Origin: Mesorhabditis belari
Taxonomy: Eukaryota; Nematoda; Chromadorea; Rhabditida; Rhabditidae
Assembly (NCBI GenBank): GCA_958450365.1
Contig: CAUEEP010000923.1
Span: 327,501-391,500, forward strand
Direction: 5' to 3'
DNA length: 64,000 bases
The position numbers were made by a program, and so were the translations under genes. Below, in pieces: positions 1 through 11,500 of the stretch (position 1 is the first letter of the stretch; every line of letters starts with the position of its first letter). A model generated the notes under the pieces. That model had not been told where the DNA came from and made no database searches. It saw nothing but the letters and a program-made list of their open reading frames with translations.

Positions 1-46
1 CGATATCAGAGCCTGATCTAGACTAGACCTAGTTCCGGCCAGTCAA

Positions 47-109
47 GTTCTGACAATGGACCAGATCAAGACCGGGAGCCCCAGTCTTGATCTGGTTCAT
101 TGTCAGAAC
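47..109. repeat. Short inverted repeat
   Basis: Two 26-nt arms starting gttctgacaatgg face each other across an 11-nt centre with one mismatch. No coding potential is seen around it; the rest of 1-590 holds nothing I recognise except a segment near 270-395 that recurs around 38035-38135. Confidence 0.7.
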
Positions 110-595
110 CGGTCAAGTCCAGAGCCAAGTTCAGTCCTTACCTGTTCATATTCGAAAGCTGTCCACGAGGGGAGATTGCTAAATTTTGAATGTTACAAAA
201 GGAATAAAATAAAATGAATATCTCAAATCGATTTCCTAAGCTTGGAAATCCCCCCGGTAAAAATCTACAGCTGAATATCTTTTTTACACAATCTACAGAA
301 AGAAAAATCCTTATGTGAATGACTAGGGAGATGTTCTTTGTGCGCGTAATCGCTCGCGATATGGCAAACCAGCCTGGTATTAGGTGCTAGAAACGAACTT
401 TTCAGTCGAAAGCGTTTGTGGAATTGTTGAAAAAGCTGCCGTGGATGTGGTGGACGTCCCCTCCAATTCCTCCGCATAATGGCGTTTTCTTTTGTTTACT
501 GGCTGATCGTTTGGCATCGCTTTTACATTGTTTTGATTGAAATTGATAATATAAAGCAGTAAAAGCAGTAAAGCAGTAAATTGAGAACGAATAGA

Positions 596-854
596 TACCG
601 TAAATACTGTAATAGTACCTCAGCCCCATAATGACGATGCGGAGTGTTGCGTAGTCTAGCTTTGAACGAGTTTCTCTCGACACTGGTTTAAGCTACAATG
701 CGCGCTTAGGTATCAAAAAATAGCTGAAATTCAGGGCTTTTTTTTTGATACCTAAAGCTTAAACCAGTGTCGAGAAAAACTCGTTCAAAGCTAGACTACG
801 CAACACTCCGCATCGTCATTATGGGGGTGGGGTACTATTACAGTATTTACGGTA
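596..854. repeat. Foldback (palindromic) MITE, copy 1
   Basis: The element starts taccgtaaatactgtaatag and ends with its reverse complement cagtatttacggta. Most of its 259 bp pairs with itself, including a block about the chosen centre gaaattcagggc. A second, rearranged copy lies at 53150-53464. There is no coding potential; it is a non-autonomous DNA element capable of forming a long hairpin. Confidence 0.85.
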
Positions 855-1047
855 GGTGAAATGGATCGGCTTTACTTGAATAAAGCTTTTAATCCTGAAA
901 ATTACTTGAAAAGGGATAAATCAAGACAAACGGAAAATAGATAACTATTTAAAATTTTAATATTTATCTAAATTTGCACAAAGATTCGTTTTAGTTTTGT
1001 AGAAAATCGCCAGTTTTTTCACAAAATAGAAATAAATAGCAATAAAC

Positions 1048-1466
1048 TCATTCGCAACATTTCCTGGCACAAGACAATGACAGAATTTCTGTTGACCTGT
1101 TAAGAGCACAATAAAGTTCGCATTTGAAATGATATTCTTTTCCAATTCAACTATGGACTGGACTATGGACTGAACTATGGACTAGACTATGGACTGGACT
1201 ATGGACTAGACTATGGACTAGACTATGGACTAGACTATGGACTGGACTATGGACTAGACTATGGACTAGACTATGGACTTAGAATAACTTTATTTTAAAC
1301 GGCTCATTTTGAAGGCTTTTTATCGTACTTCCAATTTATTTTCACCTTAACTCTAAATCTAAATCCATAGCTGAATTGGAAAAGAATATCATTTCAAATG
1401 AGAACTTTATTGTGCTCTTAACAGGTCAACAAAAACCCTATCATTGTCTTGTGCCAGGAAATGTTG
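1048..1466. repeat. Inverted repeat flanking a 12-bp minisatellite
   Basis: Arms of about 90 bp (1048-1148 and 1378-1466) are inverted copies of each other. Between them, 1151-1279 is about ten tandem copies of a 12-bp unit, ctatggactaga/ctatggactgga. The array begins where the left arm ends, so it probably expanded inside the loop of a foldback element. Confidence 0.75.
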
Positions 1467-2373
1467 TGCAAGTTGTGAGTTGTGAGTTGTGCAGTTGTGA
1501 GCTGTGAGCTGTGCAAGTTGTGAGTTGTGCAATGATTTGTGCAAGGAAAAAACTCGTTACCAAGCGGGAATTGATCATTTTATTAGCTTAATATCAATGC
1601 TATGTTACAGTAGAACGAATCCCAGGCTTACAAAAACATATATTATTTAATTTACTTTAGATAATTAACTTTTAAGATATTCAAAGAGTTCGAAAGGTTT
1701 CATGAAAGAGAAAAGTTCAAAAAGGGAATTTAATACAAAATATGAAGGAAATTGAATACAAAATTGAACGAAAAGTCAAAGTATTAAAGAAAAACTTGGC
1801 TGAATATCTGTAAATTTGAAAAATCTTAAATTTTTGTCGGATTTAAAGAATTTAGATCATTAGGCCTAGCTATAAAAAGCGAAAAGCAATTAAAAATGCT
1901 GGAGCTTGGCTAGTACGTATGTCGTACTTGTATTTGTCTTTGTTTTGTCTGTTTTACTCAGACATTAGTCACCTTTAACTTTAGAATGAAGTAGATAAGT
2001 ACATGAAATCAATGAGGAACAGAGGCAGAACAAATTTTGACTCTAAACTTCCGGATTAACTGGAAAGTAGCACTTTAACATGAATGTTGCACTTGAAAAG
2101 TGCGAGATTTTTTCAAAATATTGTTGCCAATCGATTGTGAAAGCGATAAGGAAATTGCCCTTTTTTCGGTTTTTGACCAAAAACGGGGAAATATTGAGAG
2201 AAATGGGGAGAAATCGGGGTAAAGCAGGAAAAGAGATCACACTCAACGAATCTTATCGATTTGGTGAGTGAGAGAAATAAATCGAAGAGAAAAGGAAAGA
2301 TTTTGGCTTGAAAACTTTCGCCATGCAAGACATTGTTTTGCAGTTTCGATACAAGCTGAACTTGTGAGTGAAA

Positions 2374-2551
2374 TGAGCTTTGACATAAGCTTTGACTTGA
2401 GCTTTGACTTGAGCTTTGACATGAGCTTTGACATAAGCTTTGATATGAGCTTTGACATGAGCTTTGACATGAGCTTTGACATAAGCTTTGACTTGAGCTT
2501 TGATATGAGCTCGACTTGAGCTTTGACATGAGCTTTGACTTGAGCTTTGAG
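2374..2551. repeat. 12-bp minisatellite
   Basis: About fourteen tandem copies of gagctttgacat with minor variants. Because the unit is divisible by three, it creates low-complexity open frames on both strands (SFDM or KAHV-type repeats). These are artefacts; no start context or splice structure supports a gene. Confidence 0.9.
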
Positions 2552-2902
2552 GGACATGAGTCACCCCAAAACGTCTCTCTTCTCAAATTCAAAAGTTTAA
2601 AAGAAAAAGAAAAAGAAAAAAGTTAAAGATTATTGGATTATTTGATCAGAGATTTACTTCTCTAACCGATTCTGAAAAAATTTAAATCTGTAAATTTAAG
2701 AATCAAACCTTAAGCCTAAACACCAAGGACCCAAGATTCTTTATCATTCCCGTTTTCTAAAACGCACTTATATTAAAAAATGGCATAGCGAAACGGTCAA
2801 TTTTCATTCAATCACCCCAATTTTGATTGTATAATTTAAGAATCAAATCTTAAGTCTAAAAATGGATCAAGTCCATCATAATGGTCATAACGGCAACTGC
2901 GT

Positions 2903-2974
2903 TCCTCGGTAGTATAGTGGTTAGTATCCGCGTCTGTCACATGCGAGACCCGGGTTCAATTCCCGGCCGGGGAG
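2903..2974 (+). tRNA. tRNA-Asp (anticodon GUC)
   Basis: A complete 72-nt cloverleaf without intron. The acceptor stem tcctcgg pairs with ccgggga (one G-U) before discriminator G. The D arm contains agtatagtggttagtat, the anticodon arm cgcgt-ctgtcac-atgcg presents GUC, and the T arm is cccgg-gttcaat-tcccggg-like with the B box GGTTCAATTCC. It is the only canonical tRNA in the window; other tRNA-like segments are degenerate and SINE-like. Confidence 0.93.
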
Positions 2975-3726
2975 AAACTTTTTGCACTTTTGGACAAATG
3001 CACTTCACTCTAGGCACAAGGCCGTTAAAAGTGATAAATCGTTTTCTCTTCCAGGTTCTCTTTCTCTTTTCCTCAAATGAGATCACTCTTTCACAGATCC
3101 AAGGATCTCTATCTATACAAGACTCGGCGAAAAAACGTGTGCCAGAGTTCATAGAACATTTTGTACATAGAACTCTTTGGAGCTTTGTCTGAGTGTGAGT
3201 CACTCCTTCGAAACGTCACAATATAGGAGGACTCTTGGTAAGGTTGTTCCATAGAAAAAAGAGCTTAGTAAAATGACAGAACTGGGGGAAAATATTGGGT
3301 TTAGAAGTATCAAATCTGTAAATTGCCATAACTTTTTTTCTATTTACATTAAGATAGATTTCTATGAACGAAAGTGTCCAAATCGGTTGATTTGCCATTT
3401 TTTTTGACTACTTTGGTTCTCAGCTCTCTCGTAAAATGCCAAAAAAAGAAAAGATTTTCAGAAGCTCTAAAAAGCAATTTTATCAAGAAATTAATAGAGC
3501 TTTCCGATAGAAAAAACCGTAAGTGAATCAGTGAATTAGGGAGTTTTAAACAAAGCATTTCATAAGAAATACCGATCTTTCATACTAACAGATCTAATGA
3601 TTTGCCCAAGCACAAGCACAAATCATTTTTTTTTCTAGCAATTATTGAGCTGTACCCCGACGCTTTTCCTTCAAAAGAGCTCCCAATTATCTCAATTTTA
3701 CTTTAACAGAGTAAAAGAAGAAGCAA

Positions 3727-3890
3727 GTGAGCATCATCAAGTGAGCATCATCAAGTGAGCATCATCAAGTGAGCATCATCAAGGGAGCATCATCAAGTGA
3801 GCATCATCAAGGGAGCATCATCAAGTGAGCATCATCAAGTGAGCATCATCAAGTGAGCATCATCAAGTGAGCATCATCAAGTGAGCATCA
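3727..3890. repeat. 14-bp minisatellite
   Basis: About twelve tandem copies of gcatcatcaagtga, two with g for t. It lies in the intergenic stretch 2975-4796, in which I see no gene: only this array, the next array, and AT-rich unique sequence. Confidence 0.9.
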
Positions 3891-4152
3891 AGAACAATAC
3901 GCTTTTTTACTTTATAAAAAATGATTGTAAAAAGGTGTTTATGGTTTAGAAAGATAAAAGTTAACCTGAAATTCGTAGAGAATTGCGTACCATTTTTGAA
4001 AGGCCAAGAATCACCATAAGACATTCTCATTCAGTTATTCAAAAGTTCTCTAAATTTAAAGTCGAAATTTGAAGCAGTAAACAAGAAAATGAAAGTTTGT
4101 TGCCTATTGAAATTAAGGCAAAAAATTTCACAAGTCACAAGTAAGTTAAAGA

Positions 4153-4334
4153 GTTGGCAGTCATTGGCAGTCATTGGCATTCATTGGCAGTTATTGGCAT
4201 TCATTGGCAGTCATTGGCATTCATTGGCAGTCATTGGCAGTCATAGGCAGTCATTGGCAGTCATTAGCAGTCATTGGCATTCATTGGCAGTCATTGGCAG
4301 TCATTGGCAGTCATTGGTAGTCATTAGCAGTCAA
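4153..4334. repeat. 10-bp minisatellite
   Basis: About eighteen copies of the unit ggcagtcatt, alternating with ggcattcatt and a few tagcagtcat. The reading frame through it encodes a low-complexity IGSHWHSLA peptide with no support as a gene. Confidence 0.87.
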
Positions 4335-4796
4335 ATTAAGCAAAAGTCAAAAACAAAAGGGGTGAAACAGTAATCCTCGGCTGATATAGCCCTCGGCTCA
4401 AAACCATATATAATTTCCGATTCAGAGTTCGATCAGCTAAGGAAAAGAAAACGTTCTTTGAAGCGGGTTTCATAAGAAAAAGCATAAGAAAAACGATGAA
4501 TCATAATAAAGCAGTAGTCTCCGGAAATGAACCCGTAAAAGAGCAGGAAAAGAAATTTCTTTAATATAAATATTTATTAGCAAATTTTTAACATTAGAGT
4601 AACAATGAGCATAATAACATTGAGCATGAGTCACCGGTCGAGAAGTTGCTAAGATAAGCGACAAAAAGAAGCGAAAAGCAAGGGGGTGCATCAAAAAAAA
4701 TCATCCCAAAAAGATAGATAGATCATTTATTAAAATTATACCTATTTTGCGAATCTATTGAATCTAAATTATGTCGCATTTTATTAAATATTAGCA

Positions 4797-5199
4797 TACC
4801 GTATTTTCTCTAATAGTAGTGCACCCCGGCGAGCCGAGTTGGTGACGATTTTACGGTTTCCAAGCTTTTGCAGAAGCTCAACACACTAATCTCCAGCTAG
4901 ATCTCATCGTCAGCTTATGGGCTAGTATTAGGGACTAGCTTCTTTGAGATCAGCTTCTCCTTTAGTCACCAGCTTCTTTAAGCTTTATTGGATTTGTTAC
5001 GGTAGATTTGTAGCCGAGTTGGTGACTATTTTACGGCTTCAAAAGTTTTCACAGAAGCTCAACACTCTAACCCCCCGCTAGATCTCATCGTCAGCTACAT
5101 TTTCCGACCCCACATCGATAGGTTCTGATAAGCGATTCTCGAGATTTCGAGCAATTTAGGCGACCCACAGGGTGCACTACTATTAGAGAAAATACGGTA
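4797..5199. mobile_element. MITE family 1, copy A
   Basis: Terminal inverted repeats are perfect: taccgtattttctctaatag at the left and its reverse complement at the right, 29 nt in all. The internal block (gccgagttggtgac ... cacagaagctcaac) appears twice, so this copy carries an internal duplication. Relatives lie at 45876-46098, 46258-46440 (partial) and 51650-51868. Confidence 0.85.
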
Positions 5200-5385
5200 A
5201 ATATGATAGCTAGACACCGGGATTGAAAACTTGAAGAAAATCTAGTGAATCTATTGAATCTGGGCGTGTACTTTGTGCTCGGAAAAAGGCGAGCCCTCTG
5301 TCGCATTGAGTTTTACATTTTTCTCTAGCATTTTGACGATTTAAACAGGACTAATCCATATTTAAATGCAAATTTTCTACAGAAT

Positions 5386-5476
5386 GTGCCAGAGCACAAA
5401 GTACGCCACAAAGCACAAAGTACGCCAAAGCACAAAGTACGCCAGAGCACAAAGTACGCCAGAGCACAAAGTACGC
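5386..5476. repeat. 17-bp minisatellite
   Basis: About five tandem copies of gccagagcacaaagtac. The motif actttgtgct recurs as the terminus of small MITEs elsewhere in the window (40787, 44817, 63182), so the array may have grown from such a terminus. Confidence 0.8.
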
Positions 5477-5740
5477 GACCAATTTGGCATAGTAAAGGGA
5501 CATTTTACTCAAATTTTATACATGTCGTAGCCAATTTTGAATGAAATTCTTTTGGCAAACCTTTCTAGTAGAGCAACCCTTTAATGCATGAGGATAATAT
5601 TATATCATTTTGTAGTGAATGAAATTCTGCGTCCATTGGTACCAAATTTGGGAGTTTAGGTTAAAAATTGCCGGCGCTACAACGTTTCATTCAAAATCGG
5701 CGGGACCCCCGTAGCCGATTATGAGTTTCAACCGATTATG

Positions 5741-6312
5741 AATGAGTGGATCTACGGGCGTCCAATCATCAATTGTTTGGTAACATTCAACGCAGAATTA
5801 TTGATAATTATGCTAAATTTTTTAAATTAGAAAGATTGGATAAAAAGAAAAAAAATTTAAAGCAAAAAAAAACTTTGAAACACCGTAACTTTTTTTCTTT
5901 TTATCCAATCTTTCTAATTAAAAAAATTAAACATAATTATTAATGATTCTGCGTTGAATGATGTCAAACACTTGATGTTTGGATGAGCCTAAACCCACTT
6001 ATTCATAATGGGCTACGATAGACTGTATACAGTACAGTACAGTACAGGCGTCCAACCATCAAGTATTTGGTCTCATTCAACGCAGAATCATTTATAATTA
6101 TGCTAAATTTTTTTAATTAGAAAGATTGGATAAAAGGAAAAAAAAATTAGAGCAAAAAAAAGCTGTTTGTTCGAGAGAAAACTTTGAAGTCCCGTAATTT
6201 TTTTTCCTTTTATCCAATCTTTCTAATTTAAAAAATTAAACATAATTATCAATGATTCTGCGTTGAATGATGCCAAAAACTTGATGGTTGGACGCCCGTA
6301 GATCCACTCATT
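5741..6312. repeat. Long foldback element, 572 bp
   Basis: Outer arms are aatgagtggatctacgggcg at the left and the exact reverse complement at the right. Inside, hairpins of the type ctaaattttttaaattagaa...ggataaaa are repeated twice, so the element looks like a tandem or nested duplication of a smaller foldback. ATC microsatellite sequence follows at 6312. No coding potential. Confidence 0.8.
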
Positions 6313-7139
6313 CATCATCATCATCATCATCATCGGCTGAAATTCATAATCAACTACGACATAAAGGTACTCGATTTTAAAATCATTAAGTAGGCAAGTG
6401 GTGGAATGAAATGCAAAAATGAAAAGAAATGCAAAAATGAAAAGAAATGCAAATCTATATTTGAATAGAGTTTGAATCATTTGAATAGAATCGATGACTA
6501 GAGTTTTGGGGATTTTTACGAAGATGATGAAGACTAGAGAAAGACGAAATGAAAAATTCTCGGGATAAATTATGAAAACTGGCAGAACAACAAAGAATGA
6601 GCACATAGAATGAGCTAAAAAAAATATCGTAAAGCTGATCTTTTATCTTACTACAGTAAGCCTTTGAACCGAGAAAACAGCATTTTTTTTGTTTACCTGC
6701 AAGATAGTCAGTCTTATTGTTTGAATACTGTATCTACAATGTCACCTAATGTCTGAATACCGTATCTACAGCGTCACCTAATGTCTGAATACCGTATCTA
6801 CAAGGGTCTACAGTACTACTGATCATTACTGCATACTGTAGTAAGAAAAAAAGGTTGTAGCTTACAATATTAGGGGATCAGTATAGAATCTTCGGGGATT
6901 ACGGTGGATCGGGTGACGGGTTGCCTGCAAGTTGAATAGATTCTTTTTCTAAAAAATGCCAACTTTCGAAAGCTACCGTGCAGAAAAGTAGCTCTTTTCT
7001 GTGAAAGCTTATTTGATGCTTTGATTTTGAATATCTCTGTTTCTCTTTTTCTTCCTCTAAAAATCATTTGTGTGATAAAAAGCCTTTGTATTGCTTTTCT
7101 TTGGCTTTGAAACACTTGATCAACGATTGATTCTATTGG

Positions 7140-7921
7140 ATTGGTGAATTGAAAACTGCCGGCTATTGTCATATGTGACAGTTTGAGGACTTTCTTCAAA
7201 AGAAACCCATTTTGGTGTCAATGGGAAAGTTGTAGAGAATCAAAAATCAAGCTTATATCCAAATTTCCAAAAAGAAATACTTAATAGTTCCGCTTAAAAT
7301 TTGTGTGTTATGTGTGTTCTTTATGCGGCCGCGTAATCGCTCGTCGTCTGGCGCAGGGATTTTACATAACCCCTTTTCCTCTCCTGTTGCCAGAACTAAT
7401 CTGGCCAGCTCCGAATCCTCAAATTGAAGATTGACTTCTCCTCAAATCAAGGCTAATCTCAATCTATTGGATTGGTGAATTGAAAACTGCCGGCTATTGT
7501 CATATGTCCCAGTTTGAGCACTTTCTTCAATTTCTTCAAAAGAAACCCATTTTCGTGTCAATGGAAAAGTTGTAGAGAATCAAAAATGAAGCTTATATCC
7601 AAATTTTCAGAACGATTCAAAAACTGGTTTTCAAGAAATGCAAAATTTACGAATTTTCACAAAACTTGCATTTTAAGCGAAACTTAAATAAAAAAAAAAT
7701 AATTTTTTTTATTAAAATTAAAAAAAATTTTATAAAATATAAAATATATTTTTTTTTTTTTTTTTTAATTAAAAAAAAAAAAAAAAAAAAAAAAAGAAAT
7801 TTTATTTTTTTTTTTTTTAAATTTTTTTTTTTTTTTAAAAAAAATAAAAAAAAAAAAAAAAAAATTTAAATTTAAAAATTTAAAAAAAAAAAATTTTTTT
7901 TTTTTTTATTTTTTTTTTTTT

Positions 7922-7973
<52 letters not shown>

Positions 7974-8195
7974 TTTTTTTTTTTAATTTTTTTAAAATTT
8001 TTTTTATTTAAAAAAATTTTTTTAAATTAAATTTTTTATAATTTTTTTAATTTTTTTTTTTTTTTTTTTTTTACCAAGTGTATCTTTTTGGAAATTTGGC
8101 TATAAGCCTAATTTTTGATTCTCTACAACTTTTCCATTGACACCAAAATGGGTTTCTTTTGAAGAAATTGAAGAAAGTGCTCAAACTGGGACATC
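7140..8195. repeat. Repeat cluster with a 380-bp A/T homopolymer block
   Basis: A segment (tttgag-acttt-cttcaa...gtgtcaatgg) occurs directly at 7140-7275 and 7455-7610 and inverted at 8090-8195. Between the inverted arms, 7689-8072 consists almost wholly of A-runs and T-runs. The block is so pure that assembly or polymerase slippage may have altered its length. The remainder of 6313-7140 and 8200-8575 is unique AT-rich DNA in which I see nothing else. Confidence 0.75.
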
Positions 8196-8575
8196 TCCAG
8201 TCCTCCATTTTTGAGTCTCACACTTATCTCACACACAAACCAAAATCCTACTACGAAAGAGGAATCCACAAATTGCCTGTAAAATGGGCAGAAGTCGTCA
8301 ATAATAATGGAAATTATTTGGAATGAATTCATGGTTTTATGTTGGATAGATTTTAGTTCAAAGTTCGGCAGTTTTCACCAACCCAATAAAAGAGGAAATC
8401 TGTTAGAGTCAATTCACCAACCCAATATTTATTGTATTTCTCGCTAGATTAGTGATTGTGCTATATTCGGAATAAATAAATAAATATCTAAATAATCATC
8501 GCGCCATCGGTACCCTCTCACGCACTGCACAGCTACCGTAATCTTGTCTAGTGTTCTAGTGTTCTTGTCTAGTAT

Positions 8576-11500
8576 CTAGTGTTTTATCCAATTTGCCCAA
8601 TACAATTTATCTCTGATTCTGTGAGGGTAGGATACCGAAAGATTTCGAAAAAAGATGAATGGATAAAAATGGAGACAAGATTACGGTAGTTTTTCGAAAG
8701 TTGACATTATAGAAAACGCTTAAAACTTAAAATTTTCCCTTACCGTTCTTCTTTTTCGTCGTCTTTTTTGGCCTTTCCAGCATTTCCCTTTTTCCCATTC
8801 ACAGTTTTTTTTGAATTCTCGTTTTGTTGAGCTTCCTTTTTATTCTTTCTTTGCTCCAACCAATCTCCAAGCTCCAACATTTCATCGATCTAAAGTTGAT
8901 TAACGGTTTTTCGAAAGATACGCCTGAGAAAAAGAAAAACTACTGTAATTTCATATAGCTACCGCAAGCAAGCTACCGTATACGCTCACCGGTTAGTCCC
9001 TTGATATTCCATTTATTTACAAAAGGCAACTGAAGTACGCTACTTTTCTAGCTTAATCGTTTAGCTGGACTACGATAACCTTTTTCATTTTAACGAGATT
9101 ACCGTAATCCCCGACGTTCAGCTTAAGCTTCGAAGTCTTTAGTCAGTGAGCCATCGGTTTTGCAACATTTAAAATCACAATTGAATGGCACTACGGGCGG
9201 TGGAACCTGGGTCGTGCCGGCCGTAGACAAGAGTGTTCCCGACTGCGCCATGGCGCCATGACGACAAAAACTATGCGTCAACGCCAAAATATCTACCCAG
9301 AAAAACCCGTTTTTCGGTTGGTTTGACTATAAAATACGGACAATTCTAATTGTCGTCCCGGTAAAACCTCTCACTCACCGGTTGAGGGTCGGCTGGTTGA
9401 ATGGCATCAAATTGTTCAAGTAAGTTGTCCCAATCGTATTGATCGATACTCCCATTTGCCTGTATCGCTGTACCAATTTCCTTCAACAATCCGCTGAAAT
9501 CAATTTCTCATTCACCAAATTCTTTGGATCATTTACCCGGCTTTCATCAACAAAACGGCAATCTTTTTCTCTTTTTCGTCGTCTTCTTTTTTTTTACGAT
9601 GTCCATCTCGGAGATTGTTCACTTTGCTAAAATTTACTTTTGAGAGCCTTTTGAGAGCCTTTTTAGGGCTCTGAAATGTTTCAGTCTTCAGAAAAGATAT
9701 CGTAATCTTGTCTTTTGTTTCATCCTATCTATCCACTTTCGGTATGATTCTGTAAGGATTCAAAAACGATCCAAGATAACAATCCAGGATATAAGTAGAT
9801 AGATTGGATAAAACTTGAGACAAGTTTATGGTAGTTTTCGAAGAGGACACTTTTTAGAAAACATTTTATTTAGGACTTCTGACTAGAGGAAAAAGATTTT
9901 TTTTCAAAATCCAAACTCAACCCACTATACGAGCTCGTACCAAAACGCTCTTCTCTCCTCTCTTGCGTTCCCGTTTTTCTTCAAACAGACACGAAGCAGT
10001 TTCACCTAAAAATTGTCAACCCTTGAATATTATTTGAACATATTTGCTAAAATTTGCTTTTTGAAGGCGTCTTCTAAAACGTTTCAGCCTTCCAAAACGA
10101 TAGCTTAGTCACCTCCAATAATTTTGTGTATAACTCTTTCCCAATAAGAACTGCCAGAGTTTTTGAGAGAGTCCAATAGTCTCGAAACTTTAAAATTATC
10201 TGTAGATGATCTTGATCTTGAAGTTCTAGTGGATTCTTGACGTTCTCGACGTTATTGTGCTACCCATATATTACATACATTGTATCGTGTTGCTTTTTTT
10301 CTAAATTGGTCCTTTTCGTGTTTATGTGTATGAATTCATGTTTATTAATCTTAAATCTTTATATACTTTATTTCATTTTCTGAATAAAGTATATACAGTA
10401 GGGTCTAAAAGTTTCGAACAATCATCTTCCGGCAACTTCAACTCGATGTAGCTTGCGTTAGATAAATTCAATTTTGTTACTTTAAAAACTATTTTTGTCG
10501 CATTTTTTGTGAACTTTCTGAATAATTGTTCGAATTTGACGAAGTATGATAAAGAACTTATTGTGGCTGAAGTAAATCGAGGAAAGAGCCACCAAGAAGT
10601 CGCCACAACCTTCGGTCTCACCCATTCAGCAGTAACCAAGATCTATAACAAATGGAAGTTTTCCGGAAATGTGAAACGAGCACCAACAAGGGGAAGTCCA
10701 GCTAAACTCGATGAGCGTGATGAGAGGACACTTGTGGGACCATTTAAGAAAAATCCACGCCTCAATTCAGCTGATCTACGTCGCGATGCTATGGAGCTAT
10801 GGAGCTATGGCTATGGAGTTTCGAGCTATGGAGCTATCAAGCTATGGAGTTTCACTTTCCAAAAACGACGGCTAAGCACATCTTAAAGTAATTTTATGGT
10901 TTAGAAAGCAATAAAATGTTGCTATTTAGGAGACAAGGACTCAATGGAAGTCGCCCATCTCGAAAGCCGTTGATTTCCGAAAAGAACGTAAAGGCTCGGC
11001 TCGAATTTGCCAAGAAGTACAAAGACTGGTCGGCTGATGATTGGAGTGATGTATTGTGGAGTGACGAAAGCAAATATGAGCTCTTTTCCACCAATGGAAT
11101 TCGATACATTAGACGCTCAATTAATCAAAGAAACAATCCAAAGTATCAAATTCCAACAGTCAAACACGGCGGTGGATCAGTTCTCGTTTGGGGTTGGTTA
11201 CCTCTATTATCAACTGAGCTTATTTGGATTTAGGTTGTTTTTTACGATACGGTGTCGCTCCACTTGTCAGAATCAATGGCATTATGGATGCAGCTGCTTA
11301 TGAAAACATCTTGAAAACCCATATGCTTCCACATGGCAGAAACAACTTGGCCAACGACTTCACTTTCATGCACGATAACGATCCGAAGCATACGGCCCGG
11401 CGTGTTAAGCAATGGCTCCAAAAAAAACGTCGATGTGCTTCAATGACCGGCTCAAAGCCCTGACCTGAATCCAATAGAGCATCTTTGGGAGCATTTGAAG

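Noticed and set aside
2113..2592. Long Ser/Gln/Lys-rich open frames on both strands
   Set aside because: They follow the 12-bp gagctttgacat array in every frame and have no splice or family support.
3727..3890. CRISPR-like regular repeats
   Set aside because: Units are directly abutting without unique spacers, and the window is eukaryotic; these are minisatellites.
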